From the NCBI GenBank assembly GCA_021641325.1, contig JAJXPD010000020.1:1-17249 (forward strand): a stretch of DNA of 17,249 nucleotides, written 5' to 3'. Positions 15,885 to 17,249 of this stretch are shown one piece after another. The notes under the pieces were generated by a model. It was not told the DNA's origin and searched no databases. It saw nothing but the letters and a program-made list of their open reading frames with translations. This stretch comes from Opitutales bacterium (GTDB taxonomy: Bacteria; Verrucomicrobiota; Verrucomicrobiia; Opitutales; Intestinicryptomonadaceae). The position numbers were made by a program, and so were the translations under genes. The stretch's first letter is position 1; every line of letters begins with the position of its first letter.

Positions 15885-17135
15885 TTAACGCTTCGAAAGC
15901 ACTTTCTGTTCGTACTTCTTGATGCCTTCAACCATCTTCAAGCCGCAGGGCTTGCCGCTGCGCTTGCAGTATTCCGCCCAGACGTCGGCGAACGGAAGCG
16001 TGCGCGATTCCTCCATGAGGGCGAGGCGCATGCCGAAATCGACGTCGTTTTCCGCCTTGCGCATCATCGCTACGGGCTCGAGCAGAGCGTAGAGCAGAGC
16101 TTTGCGGGCGGCGCGCATGCCGAGAGCCCACGCGAAAATGCGGTTAATCGACGCGTCGAAGTAGTCCATGCCGATGTGCACCTTGTCGATTGCGTTCGTG
16201 CGGACGATTTCCTGCATGATTGCCGTGGTGTTGTCGTCGAAAAGCACGACGTGGTCGCTGTCCCACCTTACGCCGCGAGAGACGTGCAGGAGGAGTTCGG
16301 GGACGAAAAGGAGAGCCGAGGAGATTTTGTCGGCAATCGTTTCGGTCGGGTGGAAGTGCCCGGAGTCGAAAGTGATGAGAATGCCGTTCTTTACCGCATA
16401 GCCCATTACGAATTCGTGCGAGCCTACGACGTAGCTTTCGCTGCCGATGCCGAAGAGCTTGCTTTCCTCGGAAGTCGTGTTGTATTTCTTCGAGATTTTG
16501 ACCTTGAAAATCTTGTCGAGAGAGTCCGCCATGCGTTCGCGGGGCGCGAGCCTGTCGGCGGGCATGTCCTTCATGCCGTCGGGCATCCAGAAGTTCGTGA
16601 TTACGGTGTCGCCGAGTTCCTTGCCGATTCTTTCGGCGATTTTGCGGCACGCAATGCCGTGCTCAACCCAGTACTGGCGCACGCCCTTGTCGGGGCTTGA
16701 AAGCGTCATGCCGTCTTTTACGAGCGGGTGCGAGAAATACGTCGGGTTGAAGTCTATGCCCATTTTGCGCGACTTGCACCAGTCTACCCAGCCCTTGAAA
16801 TTTTCGTAGCCGATTTTGTTGCGCTCAACCTTTTTGCCGCCGAATTCGCCGTAGATTGCGTGGAGGTTGAGACGGATTTTTCCGGGGATATATTTTACGG
16901 CTTCGTCGATGTCGGCGCGGAGTTCGTCGGGATTGCGAGCCTTGCCGGGGTAGTTGCCCGTAGCCTGAATGCCGTCGCCCGAAAGACCCGCGTCGGGAGT
17001 TTCGAAGCCGCACACGTCGTCGCCCTGCCAGCAGTGCATGGAAAGCGGAATGGAATCGAGAATTTGAATCGCCTTTTCGGTGTCTACCCCGAACTTGGCG
17101 TACTGTTCTTTTGCGTCTTTATAAGTGTTTGCCAT
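15885..17135 (-). CDS. rhaA: L-rhamnose isomerase
   Basis: This 416-residue enzyme (E. coli form 419) converts L-rhamnose to L-rhamnulose in the cytoplasm. Near-identical segments to known RhaA include SMHCWQGDDV, IQATGNYPGKARN, RLNLHAIYGE, IDFNPTYFSHPL, PDGMKD, SKLFGIGSESYVVGSHEF, DSGHFHPTE, LLLHVSRGVRWDSDHVV and DASINRI. The metal-binding His and Asp residues (SGHFHPTE and DSDHVVLFDD) are intact. The start at 17135 (MANTYKDAKEQY) aligns with the E. coli amino terminus; in-frame starts at 17150 and 17177 add residues that match nothing, and the furthest overlaps a likely -10 element. No Shine-Dalgarno is obvious. It is followed by a terminator and then rhaT. Together they give uptake and the first step of rhamnose use. 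Confidence 0.96.
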   Translation of the reverse strand: MANTYKDAKEQYAKFGVDTEKAIQILDSIPLSMHCWQGDDVCGFETPDAGLSGDGIQATGNYPGKARNPDELRADIDEAVKYIPGKIRLNLHAIYGEFGGKKVERNKIGYENFKGWVDWCKSRKMGIDFNPTYFSHPLVKDGMTLSSPDKGVRQYWVEHGIACRKIAERIGKELGDTVITNFWMPDGMKDMPADRLAPRERMADSLDKIFKVKISKKYNTTSEESKLFGIGSESYVVGSHEFVMGYAVKNGILITFDSGHFHPTETIADKISSALLFVPELLLHVSRGVRWDSDHVVLFDDNTTAIMQEIVRTNAIDKVHIGMDYFDASINRIFAWALGMRAARKALLYALLEPVAMMRKAENDVDFGMRLALMEESRTLPFADVWAEYCKRSGKPCGLKMVEGIKKYEQKVLSKR

Positions 17136-17249
17136 ATGACAAAAATTCATAGGAAGCCCCGCGCCGATTGCAAGCATATTTTAAAGTTTTTAAACAAAAA
17201 CAGACGAAAACCCAAACGACGGCGCAAATTCGGCGACGCCCTTTATCCG
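17136..17249 (-). promoter_or_regulatory. rhaA upstream region with candidate -10 and inverted repeat
   Basis: The region ahead of rhaA is A+T-rich between 17150 and 17215. A TAAAAT -10 candidate is read on the - strand at 17183-17178, giving a leader of roughly 35 bases. An inverted repeat GTTTTT-AAAC-AAAAAC lies at 17186-17201, just upstream of the -10, where a regulator could bind. No convincing -35 was found, which would fit an activator-dependent promoter. The window ends within this region. Confidence 0.3.

Noticed and set aside
15789..16700. 303-residue open frame on the + strand, opposite rhaA
   Set aside because: It is antisense to a gene nearly identical in motifs to known rhamnose isomerases, and it runs through the rhaA terminator.

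Overview
The window is a coding-dense stretch of a Gram-negative bacterial chromosome. It divides into a rightward (+) block at 1-10351 and a leftward (-) block at 10468-17135, which converge on a strong hairpin at 10404-10433. KdsA (a Kdo, and therefore LPS, enzyme), an exosortase/EpsI pair, a secreted GH13 enzyme and L-rhamnose catabolism together suggest a glycan-oriented Gram-negative. A member of the Verrucomicrobiota/Lentisphaerota (PVC) group is a reasonable guess, but nothing here proves the taxon. No stretch longer than 300 bases lacks a gene.

The + block looks like one long operon with overlapping or nearly touching genes, and it has three modules. Module A (1-4094) is an acyl-building set. 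It holds the C-terminal end of a ketoacyl-ACP synthase III-like enzyme (5' end outside the window), a small acyl carrier protein, an SDR ketoreductase-like protein, a PglD/NeuD-type left-handed beta-helix acyltransferase, a second acyl carrier protein, a short AMP-forming acyl ligase and a second SDR. Module B (4114-5831) is an EpsI-like exosortase-associated protein followed by an integral-membrane exosortase with an intact Cys/Arg/His set. Module C (5828-10351) is a GT4 glycosyltransferase resembling the WbuB group, followed by the three enzymes that make UDP-N-acetyl-L-fucosamine from UDP-GlcNAc (FnlA/CapE, FnlB/CapF, FnlC/CapG). The simplest reading is a surface-glycan or exopolysaccharide locus that makes an L-FucNAc-containing glycan, may decorate one sugar with an acyl group built on dedicated carrier proteins, and is tied to exosortase-dependent processing of surface proteins. 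No Wzx flippase, Wzy polymerase or initiating phosphoglycosyltransferase is visible, so the locus must extend upstream of the window.

The - block contains unrelated units, each with its own signals. They are a secreted GH13 alpha-amylase-family enzyme whose upstream region carries a perfect 13-base palindrome; a pyrG-kdsA pair (CTP synthase and Kdo-8-phosphate synthase, touching genes, with a clear terminator after kdsA); and rhaT and rhaA (L-rhamnose symporter and isomerase), each followed by its own terminator. pyrG has a hairpin with a U-tract directly ahead of its start codon, which could be an attenuator. CTP from PyrG is needed to activate Kdo as CMP-Kdo, which makes the pyrG-kdsA pairing sensible.

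The most interesting part is the combination, in one operon, of a self-contained acyl-ACP module, an exosortase/EpsI pair and a full FucNAc pathway.
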